64,000 bases of DNA from JAPLJM01 sp963708515 (GCA_963708515.1 CAVPSX010000002.1:62001-126000), one strand, 5' to 3'. Positions 1 through 8,753 are shown, numbered from the stretch's first letter. Translations and numbers: made by a program. Notes: generated by a model not told the origin, from the sequence alone.

Positions 1-196
1 TGTCATTAAAACCTGGTCACGGCGCTCAACGGTGGTTCCTGAATTGATCGGACAAACATTTGCCGTCCACAACGGCAAGAAATTTGTTCCGGTTTTCGTT
101 ACGGAAAACATGGTGGGGCATAAGCTCGGTGAATTTTCGCCCACACGAACGTTCTACAGTCACGCCGGCGATCGAAAGTCAAAAGTACGCAGATGA
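1..196 (+). CDS. rpsS: 30S ribosomal protein S19, C-terminal part
   Basis: The gene is cut by the window edge; the reading frame starts at base 2 and gives 64 residues ending at TGA 194-196. The S19 signature is visible: a KTWSRRSTVVPE stretch, VHNGKKFVPVFVTENMVGHK and the GEFSPTRTF...HAGDRK tail. S19 binds 16S rRNA in the small-subunit head together with S13. It lies just before rplV, the usual S10-operon order. Confidence 0.95.
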   Translation, partial: VIKTWSRRSTVVPELIGQTFAVHNGKKFVPVFVTENMVGHKLGEFSPTRTFYSHAGDRKSKVRR

Positions 197-236
197 TCTT
201 TTGGCATTAAGATCATGATTTGGAGTTTATGGGGAT

Positions 237-569
237 ATGGAAGCGAGAGCGGTTGCTAAGTATATCAGGATGTCTCCGCAGAAAGCGAAACTTGTAGCGG
301 ATTTGGTCCGGGGAAAGAAAACTCAGGAGGCAGAGAAAATCCTGATTTTTACACGGAAGTATGCGGCGGGCGTGATCGGCAAAGTGTTGAAGTCCGCTGT
401 TGCCAATGCCAAGCAGAATCCGAATATCGATGACACGATTCTTTATATTAAAAGCATTTCCGTGGATCAGGGGCCGTCCTTGAAGCGATGGCGGGCCCGG
501 GCACAGGGAAGGGCCGCTGCGATTAAGAAGCGCATGAGCCATATTACAATTATCCTGGATGAACAGTAA
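237..569 (+). CDS. rplV: 50S ribosomal protein L22
   Basis: 110 residues, the normal length for L22. The conserved start MEARAVAKYIRMSPQKAKLV and the C-terminal beta-hairpin region (GPSLKRWRARAQGRA) that reaches into the peptide exit tunnel are both present. L22 contacts 23S rRNA and lines the tunnel; macrolide-resistance mutations map to this hairpin in other bacteria. It sits between rpsS and rpsC. A GGGGA ribosome-binding site precedes the ATG. Confidence 0.97.
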   Translation: MEARAVAKYIRMSPQKAKLVADLVRGKKTQEAEKILIFTRKYAAGVIGKVLKSAVANAKQNPNIDDTILYIKSISVDQGPSLKRWRARAQGRAAAIKKRMSHITIILDEQ

Positions 570-589
570 GCGTATGAGGAGGTGTCAGT

Positions 590-1240
590 TTGGGGCAGAA
601 GGTTAACCCAATCGGGTTAAGATTAGGCGGCATCAAGACTTGGCAGTCGCTCTGGTTTGCAGATAAACGTTATAAAGAACTGCTCCATGAGGATATCAAG
701 ATCAGAAAATACCTCAAAAAGAAATTATTTCATGCCGGTATTTCACACATCGATATTGAGCGGGCGGCAAACAAGGCCAAGGTGAATATCTACACGGCCC
801 GTCCGGGCATCATTATAGGCAAAAAAGGGTCCGAAATTGATAAACTCAAGAAGGACCTTGAAGAGAACGTCACTAAAAGTGAGATCATCATTAATATTCT
901 GGAAGTGCGAAAGCCGGAAATTGATGCGCAGCTGGTCGCAGAAAATATTGCCCTGCAATTGGAGAGACGTGTCGCCTTTCGCCGGGCCATGAAAAAGTGC
1001 GTCACATCGGCGCTCAAGTTCGGTGCGAAAGGGATCAGGGTTGGTTGCGCCGGCAGACTGGGAGGGGCGGAAATTGCCCGCTCAGAGTGGTACCGTGAAG
1101 GAAGGGTGCCCCTGCATACGCTCAGGGCCGATATTGATTGCGGCTTCACCGAAGCCCACACGGCTTACGGACTGATCGGCGTAAAAGTGCTGATCTTTCA
1201 TGGAGAAGTTCTGCCGGTAAGAAAGGAAAAGGAGAAATAG
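590..1240 (+). CDS. rpsC: 30S ribosomal protein S3
   Basis: 216 residues. It starts at a TTG at 590, about 5 bases after a strong GAGGAGGTG ribosome-binding site, and begins GQKVNPIGLRLG as S3 does. The KH-domain core (RPGIIIGKKGSEIDKL, around residues 72-87) and the C-terminal S3 domain with GRLGGAEIARSEWYREG are intact. S3 helps form the mRNA entry channel on the small subunit. The TTG start is one of several in this ribosomal cluster. Confidence 0.97.
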   Translation: MGQKVNPIGLRLGGIKTWQSLWFADKRYKELLHEDIKIRKYLKKKLFHAGISHIDIERAANKAKVNIYTARPGIIIGKKGSEIDKLKKDLEENVTKSEIIINILEVRKPEIDAQLVAENIALQLERRVAFRRAMKKCVTSALKFGAKGIRVGCAGRLGGAEIARSEWYREGRVPLHTLRADIDCGFTEAHTAYGLIGVKVLIFHGEVLPVRKEKEK

Positions 1241-1292
1241 GCCAACCGTTCTGTCAAAGGACATTTGGCACAAATACTGGGGCTCTCAAATT

Positions 1293-1715
1293 ATGCTATC
1301 ACCGAAGCGAGTTAAATATAGAAAGTTGCAGCGAGGACGCATGGGGGGGAAGGCGATCCGGGGCAGTCAGGTCACCTTTGGTGAATTTGGTCTGCAGGCA
1401 ACAGAGTGCGGCTGGGTAACGGCGCGACAGATTGAAGCGGCGCGGATTGCCATGACACGCCATGTCAAGCGCGGCGGCAAGATATGGATCAGGGTTTTCC
1501 CCCACAAATCCATTACCCGAAAACCGGCGGAAACCCGTATGGGAAAGGGAAAGGGCGCCCCGGAAGAATGGGTGGCGGTGGTGCGGCCCGGGTTTGTTTT
1601 ATACGAGATGGAAGGTGTGTCCAGGGAAGAAGCCCGTGAGGCGTTCCGGTTGGCATCCCATAAGCTATCCATATCCACAAAGTTTCTGACAAGGGAGATG
1701 TCTGATGAAAATTAA
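1293..1715 (+). CDS. rplP: 50S ribosomal protein L16
   Basis: 140 residues, typical of L16. It begins MLSPKRVKYRKLQRGRMGGKA and contains the conserved GKGKGAPEEWVAVVRPG segment. L16 organises the A-site tRNA region and the peptidyl transferase centre of 23S rRNA. Its last 11 bases overlap the start of rpmC, so the two are very probably translationally coupled. Confidence 0.97.
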   Translation: MLSPKRVKYRKLQRGRMGGKAIRGSQVTFGEFGLQATECGWVTARQIEAARIAMTRHVKRGGKIWIRVFPHKSITRKPAETRMGKGKGAPEEWVAVVRPGFVLYEMEGVSREEAREAFRLASHKLSISTKFLTREMSDEN

Positions 1716-1899
1716 GGAAATCAGAGATTTGAATGTGGATGAACTAAAACAGAAAGAACGGGAAGCAGTGGAGGAGATGTTTCGCCTGCGCCTGCGTCAT
1801 TCTACGGGTCAACTGGACTCGTCTGCAGCATTGAATCGTGTTCGCAGAGATATTGCCCGTATAAAAACGGTCCGGAGGGAAAAGGAGGTTCGTACGTAA
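1705..1899 (+). CDS. rpmC: 50S ribosomal protein L29
   Basis: 64 residues, two-helix L29 fold: MKIKEIRDLNVDELKQKERE followed by LFRLR-like and RIKTVRREKE segments. L29 sits near the peptide exit and helps form the docking site for trigger factor and SRP. The start ATG lies inside the end of rplP. The order rplP-rpmC-rpsQ is standard. Confidence 0.95.
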   Translation: MKIKEIRDLNVDELKQKEREAVEEMFRLRLRHSTGQLDSSAALNRVRRDIARIKTVRREKEVRT

Positions 1900-1902
1900 T
1901 CC

Positions 1903-2160
1903 ATGGATAATCGGGGTAATAAAAGGACCATCAAGGGAATCGTCATGAGCAATAAAATGGACAAGACCATTGTCGTCCGGGCGGAGAGGCTGGTTAAGCA
2001 TTCTGTTTTTCGCAAATATATCAGAAGTTATGAGAAATACAAGGCCCATGATGAACTCAATCGTTGTAGTGTTGGCGATAAAGTTATAATCGTTGAGTCA
2101 CGCCCGTTGAGCCGTGATAAGCGCTGGCGGATGCGTGAGATTCTCGAAAAGGCAAAATAG
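1903..2160 (+). CDS. rpsQ: 30S ribosomal protein S17
   Basis: 85 residues. The OB-fold S17 core is recognisable (KGIVMSNKMDKTIVV, KYIRSYEKYKAHDE, GDKVIIVESRPLSRDKRW). It is a primary 16S rRNA binding protein. The ATG at 1903 is only 3 bases after the rpmC stop; the AAGGAGG that serves it lies within the end of rpmC. Confidence 0.96.
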   Translation: MDNRGNKRTIKGIVMSNKMDKTIVVRAERLVKHSVFRKYIRSYEKYKAHDELNRCSVGDKVIIVESRPLSRDKRWRMREILEKAK

Positions 2161-2198
2161 CAGCAGCACAGCAGGCAGTCAGATAGGCGGAGTTTTTT

Positions 2199-2567
2199 AT
2201 GATTCAGATGCAGACTGTTTTGAATGTAGCGGATAATTCCGGTGCAAAAAAGGTTGCATGTATAAAAGTTCTGGGTGGTTCGAAAAGAAGGTATGCCGGC
2301 GTGGGGGATGTCATCGTGGTATCCGTGAAAGAAGCAATACCGAATTCGAAAGTCAAAAAAGGGGATGTCATGAAGGCCGTCATCGTGCGGACAGCCAAGG
2401 AAACTCGCCGCCCGGATGGATCTTTTCTGAAATTCGATGACAACTCGGCGGTGCTGATCAATAATCAGATGGAACCGGTTGGCACGCGTATCTTCGGACC
2501 CGTTGCCCGCGAGCTCAGAGCGAAACAGTTTATGAAAATCATCTCTTTGGCCCCGGAGGTTTTATAG
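2199..2567 (+). CDS. rplN: 50S ribosomal protein L14
   Basis: 122 residues, exact family length. It begins MIQMQTVLNVADNSGAKK and contains the signature PNSKVKKGDVMKAVIVRTAKE and the C-terminal RIFGPVARELR...MKIISLAPEVL. L14 forms part of intersubunit bridges and binds the silencing factor RsfS in other bacteria. It is the first gene of the spc block. Confidence 0.97.
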   Translation: MIQMQTVLNVADNSGAKKVACIKVLGGSKRRYAGVGDVIVVSVKEAIPNSKVKKGDVMKAVIVRTAKETRRPDGSFLKFDDNSAVLINNQMEPVGTRIFGPVARELRAKQFMKIISLAPEVL

Positions 2568-2621
2568 AGGTCTGCGGCCGGCCTTATGAGGACAGCCGCA
2601 GGATAGCACAAAGGACTGAAG

Positions 2622-2942
2622 ATGCAGAAATTAAAATTGAAAAAAGGTGATCCGGTCAAGGTGATTGCCGGCAAGGAAGCAGGGAAGACAGGCAAGATCC
2701 TGAAGGTGATCAGCAAAGAAAATAAGATTGTGGTTGAAAAAATGAACCTGATCAAGAAACATCAGCGGCCTGACTCTCGCGGCAAAGGGGGCATTGTTGA
2801 GAAAGAAGCGCCCTTGCAAGCATCGAACGTCAGGTTTGTGTGCAATAAATGCAATGTTGGTGTCCGGATTGGCTATAAGATCCTGGATGATGGGAAAAAA
2901 GTCCGCATCTGCAAAAAATGCGGTGAAATCTTGGATGCATAG
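2622..2942 (+). CDS. rplX: 50S ribosomal protein L24, zinc-ribbon form
   Basis: 106 residues with the KOW motif near the N-terminus (KKGDPVKVIAGKEAGKTGKI). The C-terminal part carries two CxxC pairs, VCNKCN and ICKKCG, which would bind zinc; many bacteria have lost these cysteines. L24 initiates large-subunit assembly. It lies between rplN and rplE, 8 bases from rplE. Confidence 0.96.
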   Translation: MQKLKLKKGDPVKVIAGKEAGKTGKILKVISKENKIVVEKMNLIKKHQRPDSRGKGGIVEKEAPLQASNVRFVCNKCNVGVRIGYKILDDGKKVRICKKCGEILDA

Positions 2943-2950
2943 GTCAGAAA

Positions 2951-3490
2951 ATGGCAAGATTAAAGACATATTACGAGAATGTAGTCGTTCCCGCATTAAT
3001 TGAGGCCTTTCAGTATAAGAATCGTATGGAAGTGCCCAAGATTGAAAAAATTGTTGTGAGTATGGGGCTGGGCGAGGCAATCCAAAATATCAAGATTCTT
3101 GATGGCGCCGTCCAGGAGCTTGCGATGATCACGGGACAGAAGCCCGTCATTACAAAGGCCAGGAAATCCATCGCGACGTTCAAGCTTCGCCAGGGGATGT
3201 CGATCGGGTGTTGTGTCACCCTGAGAAGCGAACGGATGTATGAGTTCTTTGATCGGCTGGTCAATGTGAATCTTCCCAGAGTAAGGGATTTCAGGGGCAT
3301 TTCTCCAAAATCTTTCGATGGAAGAGGCAATTTTGCCATGGGCCTGAAGGAGCAAATTATCTTTCCTGAAATCGACTATGACAAAATTGATAAAGTAAAA
3401 GGGATGAATATCGTGATCACCACCTCGGCAAAAACGGATGAGGAAGCCAGGCAGCTGCTAAGGCTAATGGGCGTGCCCTTTAGAAATTAA
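2951..3490 (+). CDS. rplE: 50S ribosomal protein L5
   Basis: 179 residues, normal for L5. Conserved features include MARLKTYYENVVVPAL, the KIEKIVVSMGLGEA segment, QKPVITKARKSIATFKLR and FPEIDYDKIDKVKGMNI. L5 binds 5S rRNA with L18 and L25 and forms the bridge to S13. Gene order and spacing match the spc operon. Confidence 0.97.
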   Translation: MARLKTYYENVVVPALIEAFQYKNRMEVPKIEKIVVSMGLGEAIQNIKILDGAVQELAMITGQKPVITKARKSIATFKLRQGMSIGCCVTLRSERMYEFFDRLVNVNLPRVRDFRGISPKSFDGRGNFAMGLKEQIIFPEIDYDKIDKVKGMNIVITTSAKTDEEARQLLRLMGVPFRN

Positions 3491-3529
3491 TGTTTGGACA
3501 TTACAGGATTGGCGTCTGGAGGCATTGGT

Positions 3530-3715
3530 TTGGCAAAAAAATCTTTAATCGCGAAGGCAAAAAGATCGGCTAAATTCCCTGTCCGGGACTATAATCGCTG
3601 CCCGCTGTGCGGTCGGCCTCGGGCCTATTATCGGAAGTTTGATATGTGTAGAATATGCCTAAGAAATCTATCTCTCAAGGGCGAGATACCGGGCGTCATA
3701 AAATCCAGTTGGTAA
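3530..3715 (+). CDS. rpsN: 30S ribosomal protein S14, zinc-binding type
   Basis: 61 residues from a TTG at 3530, preceded by a GGAGG ribosome-binding site about 8 bases upstream. An in-frame TTG at 3494 would add 12 unconserved residues, so 3530 is preferred. The short type-Z form starts LAKKSLIAKAKR and carries two zinc pairs, RCPLCGRP and MCRICLR. S14 lies in the small-subunit head. Confidence 0.94.
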   Translation: MAKKSLIAKAKRSAKFPVRDYNRCPLCGRPRAYYRKFDMCRICLRNLSLKGEIPGVIKSSW

Positions 3716-3737
3716 GATAATTTGCAAGGAGCCTTTT

Positions 3738-4139
3738 ATGGGAATGACCGATCCGATTGCAGACATGCTCACAAGGATCAGAAATGCGAATAGCGTCCAT
3801 TTCAAGAGTGTTGATGTTTTATTGTCGCGCATGAATGTTCATCTCGCGGAAGTACTGAAAAAAAATGGTTATATAAGCGGTTATGATACAAAAAAGCCGG
3901 ACGGCGGTTTCGCGATGCTTCGGATCTATCTTAAATATGCGGATGCCAAACGTACCGTCATCACCGATATCCAGAGGGTCAGCAGCCCCGGGCGGCGCGT
4001 CTATGTGAAAAGTGATAAGATACCGAAAGTATTGAATGGATACGGAATTGCCATCCTATCCACTTCCAGGGGCATCATCACAGACAAGGATGCCAGACAA
4101 TTGAATGTCGGTGGCGAGGTTCTTTGCAATGTCTGGTAA
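3738..4139 (+). CDS. rpsH: 30S ribosomal protein S8
   Basis: 133 residues. It begins MGMTDPIADMLTRIRNAN and ends with the conserved block GIAILSTSRGIITDKDAR...GGEVLCNVW. In E. coli S8 is also the translational repressor of the spc operon; whether the same control exists here cannot be read directly. The end region overlaps an upstream in-frame extension of rplF that is not used. Confidence 0.97.
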   Translation: MGMTDPIADMLTRIRNANSVHFKSVDVLLSRMNVHLAEVLKKNGYISGYDTKKPDGGFAMLRIYLKYADAKRTVITDIQRVSSPGRRVYVKSDKIPKVLNGYGIAILSTSRGIITDKDARQLNVGGEVLCNVW

Positions 4140-4180
4140 GTGGCACGATCCGAATGTGCAAGACAAATGGAGATTCGTTC

Positions 4181-4720
4181 ATGTCCAGGATAGGTAAAAG
4201 GCCCATCTTGCTGCCTGCGGGTGTCAAGGTTATTCAGAATCAGGCGAATATCAGCGTACAAGGGCCAAAAGGGATGCTGTCGATGGAGGTTCCGCAAGGC
4301 GTCGAGGTGGCGCTGGAGGGTAATGCCGTCATCGTTAAAAAAACGTCCGACGACCGGAGGGCCAGTTCATACCATGGACTCACTCGGACGTTGGTGGATA
4401 ATATGGTTACGGGGGTCACCGCGGGATTTGAAAAAAAGCTGGAGATATCCGGCGTCGGCTACCGTGCAGAAGTCAGCAATGACAAGCTCAAACTTGTGGT
4501 CGGATATTCCAGTCCGTCGGCGTATACCATTCCAGCGGGAATTGCCGTCAAGGTCGACAAGCTGGTAAATATCGTCGTGTCCGGCATCGATAAACAACTG
4601 GTGGGGCGCGTTGCCTCTGAAATCAGGGCATTGAAGAAACCGGAGCCGTACAAGGGCAAAGGGATTCGGTATGCCGGTGAGAAGATCAGACGGAAAGTGG
4701 GTAAGTCTGTAGGGAGTTAA
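4181..4720 (+). CDS. rplF: 50S ribosomal protein L6
   Basis: 179 residues from ATG 4181, which gives the canonical start MSRIGKRPILLPAGV. A longer in-frame start at 4124 lies inside rpsH and is rejected. The C-terminal signature KPEPYKGKGIRYAGE is intact. L6 binds near the sarcin-ricin loop, where translation factors dock. Confidence 0.96.
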   Translation: MSRIGKRPILLPAGVKVIQNQANISVQGPKGMLSMEVPQGVEVALEGNAVIVKKTSDDRRASSYHGLTRTLVDNMVTGVTAGFEKKLEISGVGYRAEVSNDKLKLVVGYSSPSAYTIPAGIAVKVDKLVNIVVSGIDKQLVGRVASEIRALKKPEPYKGKGIRYAGEKIRRKVGKSVGS

Positions 4721-4790
4721 TAAAAAACATCATGCCTATGGACCATCTATGTGATCCGTCGGGCGGCGTGAGTATGGACGAGGTAAAACA

Positions 4791-5156
4791 TTGGCATCGA
4801 AGAAAATTGAAAAGATCAGAGCGAAACGGACAAAGAGGGTAAGAGCCAGGATGTTCGGGACAGAAACAAAGCCGCGCCTTTGTCTATTCAGAAGCGCAAC
4901 TCATATTTATGCGCAGGCCATTGCTGATGATTCGCAAAAAACACTCGCAGAAGCCTCGACCCTGAGCAAAGATTTGCGTGAAAAGCTGTCCGGCATGAAA
5001 AAAGTGGATCAGGCAAGGGAAGTCGGCAAGTTCGTTTCGAAACGATTACAGGCGATCGGCATCGAACGCGTCGTATTCGATCGGGGACGTTATCTTTACC
5101 ATGGGCGCGTCAAGGCGCTTGCGGATGCGGCCAGAGAAGCGGGATTAAAATTTTAG
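4791..5156 (+). CDS. rplR: 50S ribosomal protein L18
   Basis: 121 residues, starting at TTG 4791. Family features: the basic N-terminus (KIEKIRAKRTKRVRARM), PRLCLFRSATHIYAQAI and the end FDRGRYLYHGRVKALADAARE. L18 carries 5S rRNA into the central protuberance. A GACGAGG sequence precedes the TTG. Confidence 0.96.
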   Translation: MASKKIEKIRAKRTKRVRARMFGTETKPRLCLFRSATHIYAQAIADDSQKTLAEASTLSKDLREKLSGMKKVDQAREVGKFVSKRLQAIGIERVVFDRGRYLYHGRVKALADAAREAGLKF

Positions 5157-5189
5157 AAACGGCATTTTTTATCACACTGTGCGAAGGAA

Positions 5190-5705
5190 ATGATGGCTGG
5201 AAAAGAAAAAATGGAAGAATTTGATCTGCTTGACAGGGTAATCGCGATTAACAGAACCGCTAAAGTGGTCAAGGGAGGGCGGCGTTTCAGATTCAGCGCC
5301 GTCGTGGTTGTCGGCGACGGCAGCGGCGCCGTGGGAGCCGGGCTTGGTAAAGCCCATGAAGTTCCGGAGGCAATCAGAAAGGGAACGGAACAGGCCAAAA
5401 AGAATATGACCAAGGTGGCTGTTCTGAACAGGACCATTCCCTATGAAATCATCGGTCAGTACGGGGCCGGCAAGGTCCTGCTGAAGCCGGCCTCTGAAGG
5501 GACGGGTCTCATTGCGGGCGGTGCTGTCCGGGCAGTACTCGAGGTTGCCGGTGTGCACAACATATTAACCAAGTGTCTCGGCTCCCATAATCCGCACAAT
5601 CTGGTCAAGGCAACCATTGATGGCCTCCGCCGTCTCCGGGATCCGAATGATATTGCGATGCTGAGGGGAATGCGCGCTACGGAATTCAAAGCACTGAATA
5701 AATGA
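5190..5705 (+). CDS. rpsE: 30S ribosomal protein S5
   Basis: 171 residues. The double-stranded-RNA-binding-like N domain (LLDRVIAINRTAKVVKGGRR, GDGSGAVGAGLGKA) and the C domain (GTGLIAGGAVRAVLEVAG, LGSHNPHNLVKAT) are both intact. S5 helps form the mRNA entry and the decoding site. Its stop overlaps the first possible ATG for rpmD. Confidence 0.97.
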   Translation: MMAGKEKMEEFDLLDRVIAINRTAKVVKGGRRFRFSAVVVVGDGSGAVGAGLGKAHEVPEAIRKGTEQAKKNMTKVAVLNRTIPYEIIGQYGAGKVLLKPASEGTGLIAGGAVRAVLEVAGVHNILTKCLGSHNPHNLVKATIDGLRRLRDPNDIAMLRGMRATEFKALNK

Positions 5706-5713
5706 GGTGGTTT

Positions 5714-5911
5714 GTGCGAAACAAGCTCAAAATAACACTGGTTAAAAGTTCTATCGGCCGCCCCGCGCCGCAGCGAAAGGTTTTGGCGGGAATGGGGCTT
5801 GGCAGACTGAACCGATCTGTTTTCCTGGATGATACCCCTGAGATCAGGGGTATGGTCAAAAAGGTCTGTCATCTGGTTGCCATGGAGGAAGTAAAGGGGA
5901 AAGATATATGA
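5714..5911 (+). CDS. rpmD: 50S ribosomal protein L30
   Basis: 65 residues from GTG 5714, which lies a few bases after GAGGTGG and gives a normal L30 start (RNKLKITLVKSSIGRP). An alternative ATG at 5702 overlaps the rpsE stop (ATGA) and adds only four residues. The GLGRLNRSVFLDDTPEIRGM segment is the L30 signature. Its stop overlaps the rplO start. Confidence 0.92.
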   Translation: MRNKLKITLVKSSIGRPAPQRKVLAGMGLGRLNRSVFLDDTPEIRGMVKKVCHLVAMEEVKGKDI

Positions 5912-6351
5912 ATTTAAGTTCGTTGCAGCCGCCGGCAGGTTCCCGGAAAAAGCGAAAAAGGGTTGGCCGCGGGGACGGCTCCGGACATGGCGGGACGTCC
6001 TGCAAGGGCGCCAAAGGGCAGAATGCGCGTTCCGGAGGAGGAACGAGGCCGGGCTTTGAAGGGGGGCAAATGCCCCTGGCAAGAAGGCTGCCGAAAAGGG
6101 GCTTCCGCAACATCTTCCGCAAAGCGATTGTTGCCGTTAACATCGAGCAATTGCATAATTTCCCCGCCGGGTCTGTCATTGACGCGGAGAGTCTCATCCG
6201 GGCCGGTCTTGTGAACAGAAAATACGACGGGATCAAATTACTGGGCAAGGGGATCATTGATTATCCCCTTTCTGTGAAGGTGAACATGGTCAGCCAGGGG
6301 GCCAGAACCAAAATTGAAGCCGCCGGCGGATCGATTATCGAGGTCAACTAA
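5908..6351 (+). CDS. rplO: 50S ribosomal protein L15
   Basis: 147 residues. The glycine/arginine-rich N-terminus (GRGDGSGHGGTSCKGAKGQ, GFEGGQMPLARRLPKRGF) threads into 23S rRNA, and the C-terminal globular part ends EAAGGSIIEVN. It overlaps rpmD by 4 bases (ATGA), as expected of coupled genes, and is followed by secY after 2 bases. Confidence 0.97.
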   Translation: MNLSSLQPPAGSRKKRKRVGRGDGSGHGGTSCKGAKGQNARSGGGTRPGFEGGQMPLARRLPKRGFRNIFRKAIVAVNIEQLHNFPAGSVIDAESLIRAGLVNRKYDGIKLLGKGIIDYPLSVKVNMVSQGARTKIEAAGGSIIEVN

Positions 6352-6353
6352 AT

Positions 6354-7664
6354 TTGTTAGGCGGTTTAAAAAATATTTCCAAGATACCTGAGCTGCAGAA
6401 GCGGATCCTTTTTACCTTTCTGATGCTCATCGTTTATCGTATCGGCGCCCATGTCACGACGCCGGGGATAGACACAGCAGCACTTGCCGCTTTTTTTGAG
6501 CAGGCTAAGGGATCCCTGCTGGGGCTCTTTGACATGTTTGCCGGCGGCGCTTTAAGCAATTTATCCGTCTTTGCACTGGGGATCATGCCCTATATCAGCG
6601 CATCCATTATTCTCCAGCTGCTGACCGTTGCTTTTCCCTACCTGGAAAAGTTATCGAAAGAAGGCGAGGCCGGCAGAAGAAAAATCACCCAGTACACGCG
6701 CTATGGAACGGTTATTCTTAGTGTCATTCAGGGATTCGGCATTGCCATCGGTCTGGAGAACATGGCCGGTCCGACGGGGGTGTCGATCGTCATCGAACCT
6801 GGATGGGCCTTTAGAATGATGACGGTGATTACCCTGACGGCCGGTACGGCCTTTATCATGTGGGTCGGTGAACAGATCACGGAGAAAGGAATCGGCAACG
6901 GGATATCCCTGATCATTTTTGCCGGGATCGTGTGCCGGGGGCCGGAGGCGATTATCAATACATTTACCCTGATGTCTTCAGGGGAGATGGGCATTTTCGC
7001 GATCATCATTCTCAGTGTCATGATGGTTGCGGTGGTGGGCGTCATCGTCTTCGTGGAAAGTGGTCAGCGGCGGATCCCGGTTCAATATGCAAAGCGGATT
7101 GTCGGAAGAAAAATGTACGGCGGTCAAACGACCCACCTGCCTTTGAAGGTCAATACGGCGGGTGTGATTCCGCCCATTTTTGCATCTTCCATTATCATGT
7201 TTCCCGCAACCATCGCGAATTTCATTCCCCATCCGTGGATGAAGTCCATCGCCGACGCCCTGGTGCCGGGACGAGTCGGGTATGAGCTGCTCTACGTAGC
7301 CTTTATTGTTTTTTTCTGTTACTTTTATACGGCGGTGACCTTTAATCCCGTGGATGTGGCCGACAACATGAAAAAGTATGGCGGCTATGTGCCGGGAATT
7401 CGGCCAGGAAAAAAAACGGCTGATTATATTGATGATGTGCTGACCCGGTTGACCTTCAGCGGTGCGATTTACGTTTCGGCAGTGTGTGTCCTTCCCAGCA
7501 TTCTGATCAGTTATTTCAACGTACCCTTTTATTTTGGGGGAACGGCACTTTTGATCGTTGTCGGGGTTGCCCTCGATACGGCGGGCCAGATCGAAACGCA
7601 TTTGCTGACAAGGCAGTATGAAGGGTTTATGAAAAAAGGGCGGATTGCCGCCAGGCGGCGGTGA
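6354..7664 (+). CDS. secY: Protein translocase subunit SecY
   Basis: 436 residues, starting at TTG 6354 just after the rplO stop. SecY is the channel of the Sec translocon in the inner membrane. Ten transmembrane segments are expected and can be traced, with the plug region GLFDMFAGGALSNLSVFALG, the MWVGEQITEKGIGNGISL loop and the cytosolic RRIPVQYAKR segment. The last gene of the spc block before map; adk, often placed between them, is absent. Confidence 0.97.
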   Translation: MLGGLKNISKIPELQKRILFTFLMLIVYRIGAHVTTPGIDTAALAAFFEQAKGSLLGLFDMFAGGALSNLSVFALGIMPYISASIILQLLTVAFPYLEKLSKEGEAGRRKITQYTRYGTVILSVIQGFGIAIGLENMAGPTGVSIVIEPGWAFRMMTVITLTAGTAFIMWVGEQITEKGIGNGISLIIFAGIVCRGPEAIINTFTLMSSGEMGIFAIIILSVMMVAVVGVIVFVESGQRRIPVQYAKRIVGRKMYGGQTTHLPLKVNTAGVIPPIFASSIIMFPATIANFIPHPWMKSIADALVPGRVGYELLYVAFIVFFCYFYTAVTFNPVDVADNMKKYGGYVPGIRPGKKTADYIDDVLTRLTFSGAIYVSAVCVLPSILISYFNVPFYFGGTALLIVVGVALDTAGQIETHLLTRQYEGFMKKGRIAARRR

Positions 7665-7695
7665 GTGGCGCCATCTGAGGGAAGGTTTTTGTAAG

Positions 7696-8445
7696 ATGAT
7701 TATCCTCAAGCGACCTGAGGAAATCGAAAAAATAAGAAAGAGTAACATCATCGTTTCGGAAATACTCAGAGAGCTGAAAGAAAAAATCAGACCCGGCATA
7801 ACGACTCTGGAGCTCAACCGCTATTCCGAGGAGCTGGCTAAAAAAAGAGGAGCCACGCCGGCATTTAAAGGGTATCGCGGCTATCCTTTTGCTCTGTGTA
7901 CCTCCGTTAACTCAGAAGTCGTGCATGGGATGCCGTCTAGCCGGGTTCTTAAACCAGGAGATATTGTCAGTCTGGATTTCGGCGCCCGCTATCAGGGATA
8001 TTACGGGGATGCCGCCATGACCGTGCCCGTCGGCGATATTACCGAGGAAGCCCGGTTGCTGCTGCAAGCCACGGAAAGCAGCCTTTATGAAGGAATCCAG
8101 CAGGCCCGGGCAGGGAACAGGCTGGGCGATATTGCCGCAGCCGTGCAGGGGCGCGTTGAAGCGGCTGGTTTTTCCGTCGTCAGGGATTTTGTCGGTCATG
8201 GGATTGGGAAAGACCTGCATGAAGAACCTCAAATTCCAAATTATGGGGTCCGCGGCAGGGGGGTTGAATTAAGAAGCGGGATGGTCCTGGCCATCGAACC
8301 GATGGTGAATGCGGGGACTTACAAGGTCAGGATTCTTCCCGATGGCTGGACGGTTGTTACCGAGGATGGCCAGCTATCAGCGCATTTTGAGCATACGGTG
8401 GCCATAACCGATGAAGGTCCGGTCATTCTAAGCGTCGAGAACTGA
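7696..8445 (+). CDS. map: Methionine aminopeptidase type I
   Basis: 249 residues from ATG 7696; an in-frame upstream extension at 7645 overlaps secY and is not conserved. The enzyme removes the initiator methionine from nascent proteins. Metal ligands can be seen in LDFGARYQGYYGDAAMTV (two Asp), GHGIGKDLHEEPQ (His), AIEPMV (Glu) and HFEHTVAIT (Glu). No N-terminal zinc-finger extension is present. Confidence 0.96.
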   Translation: MIILKRPEEIEKIRKSNIIVSEILRELKEKIRPGITTLELNRYSEELAKKRGATPAFKGYRGYPFALCTSVNSEVVHGMPSSRVLKPGDIVSLDFGARYQGYYGDAAMTVPVGDITEEARLLLQATESSLYEGIQQARAGNRLGDIAAAVQGRVEAAGFSVVRDFVGHGIGKDLHEEPQIPNYGVRGRGVELRSGMVLAIEPMVNAGTYKVRILPDGWTVVTEDGQLSAHFEHTVAITDEGPVILSVEN

Positions 8446-8460
8446 AAACGGCAATATTTT

Positions 8461-8679
8461 ATGGCGAAAGAAGAACCCATAGAGGTTGAAGGACGTGTTG
8501 TTGAGCCCCTGCCCAATGCCATGTTTCGCGTTGAACTGGATAATGGACATCGTGTTCTGGCCCATATTTCGGGGAAAATGCGCATGCACTTCATTAAAAT
8601 ACTGCCGGGAGACAAGGTGACGGTTGAGTTGTCGCCCTATGACTTAACCCGGGGCAGGATTGTCTACAGGACGAAATGA
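8461..8679 (+). CDS. infA: Translation initiation factor IF-1
   Basis: 72 residues, the universal length. The OB-fold S1 domain is intact: IEVEGRVVEPLPNAMFRVEL, GHRVLAHISGKMRMHFIKIL and GDKVTVELSPYDLTRGRI. IF-1 occupies the A site during initiation. The order map-infA-rpmJ-rpsM is standard for this block. Confidence 0.97.
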   Translation: MAKEEPIEVEGRVVEPLPNAMFRVELDNGHRVLAHISGKMRMHFIKILPGDKVTVELSPYDLTRGRIVYRTK

Positions 8680-8753
8680 ACGGTTCAGCGGGTACGCCGG
8701 GTGACAAACACCAGCCCCGTTGCGATGATCGATCGGTTTGAGGAGCAGGCATC

